A DNA stretch of 5,320 bases from Anaerolineales bacterium Chloro_02. GTDB taxonomy: Bacteria; Chloroflexota; Anaerolineae; Anaerolineales; Anaerolineaceae. Each line of letters starts with the position of its first letter. The first letter of the stretch is position 1. The notes beneath the pieces were generated by a model, which worked only from the letters and a program-made list of their open reading frames with translations, was not told where the DNA came from and did no database searches. Positions 4,974 to 5,320 of this stretch are shown here, piece after piece. The position numbers and the translations under genes were made by a program. The DNA lies in assembly GCA_001603765.1 (NCBI GenBank), contig LUZV01000040.1:1-5320 (forward strand), written 5' to 3'.

Positions 4974-5320
4974 ATGAACTATCGACATTTAGGAAACTCT
5001 GGCTTAAAAGTATCTGAACTCTCTTTCGGTTCCTGGGTGACTTATGGCAACCAGGTGGACCTCGAACTCGCGAAAAAACTCATGAGCGCGGCATGGGATC
5101 GCGGTGTGAACTTTTTTGATAACGCCGAATCTTACGCCCACGGCGAATCCGAACGCGTGATGGGCAAAGCCCTCAAGGAGCTCGGCTGGGCGCGCGAGCA
5201 ATACGTGGTCTCCACCAAGATCTTCTGGGGCGGGCAAACCCCCAACGAGAAAGGCTTATCCTTCAAACACATTGTGGAAGGTGTTGACCGTTCGCTGCGC
5301 AACTTCCAGCTCGATCATGT
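4974..5320 (+). CDS. Aldo/keto reductase, potassium-channel beta-subunit-like (3' end outside window)
   Basis: The first 115 complete codons of an aldo/keto reductase that continues past the right edge; family members are about 310-330 residues. These are NAD(P)H-dependent cytoplasmic TIM-barrel oxidoreductases acting on carbonyl compounds. The N-terminus MNYRHLGNSGLKVSELSFGSW is typical. Three of the four catalytic residues are visible: Asp49 in NFFDNAESY, Tyr54 in the same motif, and Lys82 in VVSTKIFWGG; the histidine should follow just beyond the window. The YGNQVD and FDNAESYAHGESERVMGKALKELGW-type segments resemble the Kv-channel beta-subunit-like group (YghZ-type) more than other subfamilies. 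This is a family-level similarity and does not imply a channel here. The physiological substrate is unknown. The gene has its own promoter and ribosome binding site and is divergent from tRNA-Glu. Confidence 0.93.
   Translation, partial: MNYRHLGNSGLKVSELSFGSWVTYGNQVDLELAKKLMSAAWDRGVNFFDNAESYAHGESERVMGKALKELGWAREQYVVSTKIFWGGQTPNEKGLSFKHIVEGVDRSLRNFQLDH

Noticed and set aside
5004..5237. Minus-strand open frame inside the aldo/keto reductase gene
   Set aside because: It is the antisense shadow of a clear reductase with catalytic Asp, Tyr and Lys in place.

Overview
The window looks like ordinary chromosomal housekeeping DNA from a Chloroflexota bacterium, most likely of the Anaerolineae type. 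I infer this from the membrane-anchored protein with long Thr-Pro hexad linkers, the Chloroflexi-style acyltransferase with a long C-terminal extension, and the mixture of leaderless and Shine-Dalgarno-led genes. No plasmid, phage, insertion sequence or CRISPR signature is visible.

Layout, left to right. (1) Positions 2-358 (+) hold the C-terminal third of a PLP-dependent D-cysteine desulfhydrase / ACC deaminase family enzyme, cut by the window edge. (2) Positions 420-764 (-) hold a complete small DUF1801 (YdhG/Fra-like) protein convergent with it. (3) Positions 900-1784 (+), divergent from the DUF1801 gene, encode a two-helix membrane protein with an extracytoplasmic Thr-Pro stalk, an unrecognised beta-rich module and a second Thr-Pro tail. 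(4) Positions 1928-3649 (+) encode a complete single-strand DNA exonuclease RecJ. (5) Positions 3646-4737 (-) encode a PlsC-family acyltransferase whose stop codon interlocks with that of recJ. (6) Positions 4792-4864 (-) are tRNA-Glu(CTC), directly upstream of the acyltransferase gene. (7) From 4974 (+) to the window end is the start of an aldo/keto reductase gene, divergent from the tRNA.

The genes do not form a pathway. Each appears to be its own transcription unit, and for most of them a promoter can be read. Three protein genes (the surface protein, recJ and the acyltransferase) have a -10 box 6-10 bases before the ATG and no ribosome binding site, so they are probably translated from leaderless or nearly leaderless mRNAs. 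The DUF1801 gene and the aldo/keto reductase have clear Shine-Dalgarno sequences.

I found no previously undescribed multi-gene system. The points most worth a second look are the HX4E version of the acyltransferase active-site motif, its conserved-looking C-terminal extension, the uncharacterised surface module, the leaderless starts, and the recJ/acyltransferase stop-codon overlap.
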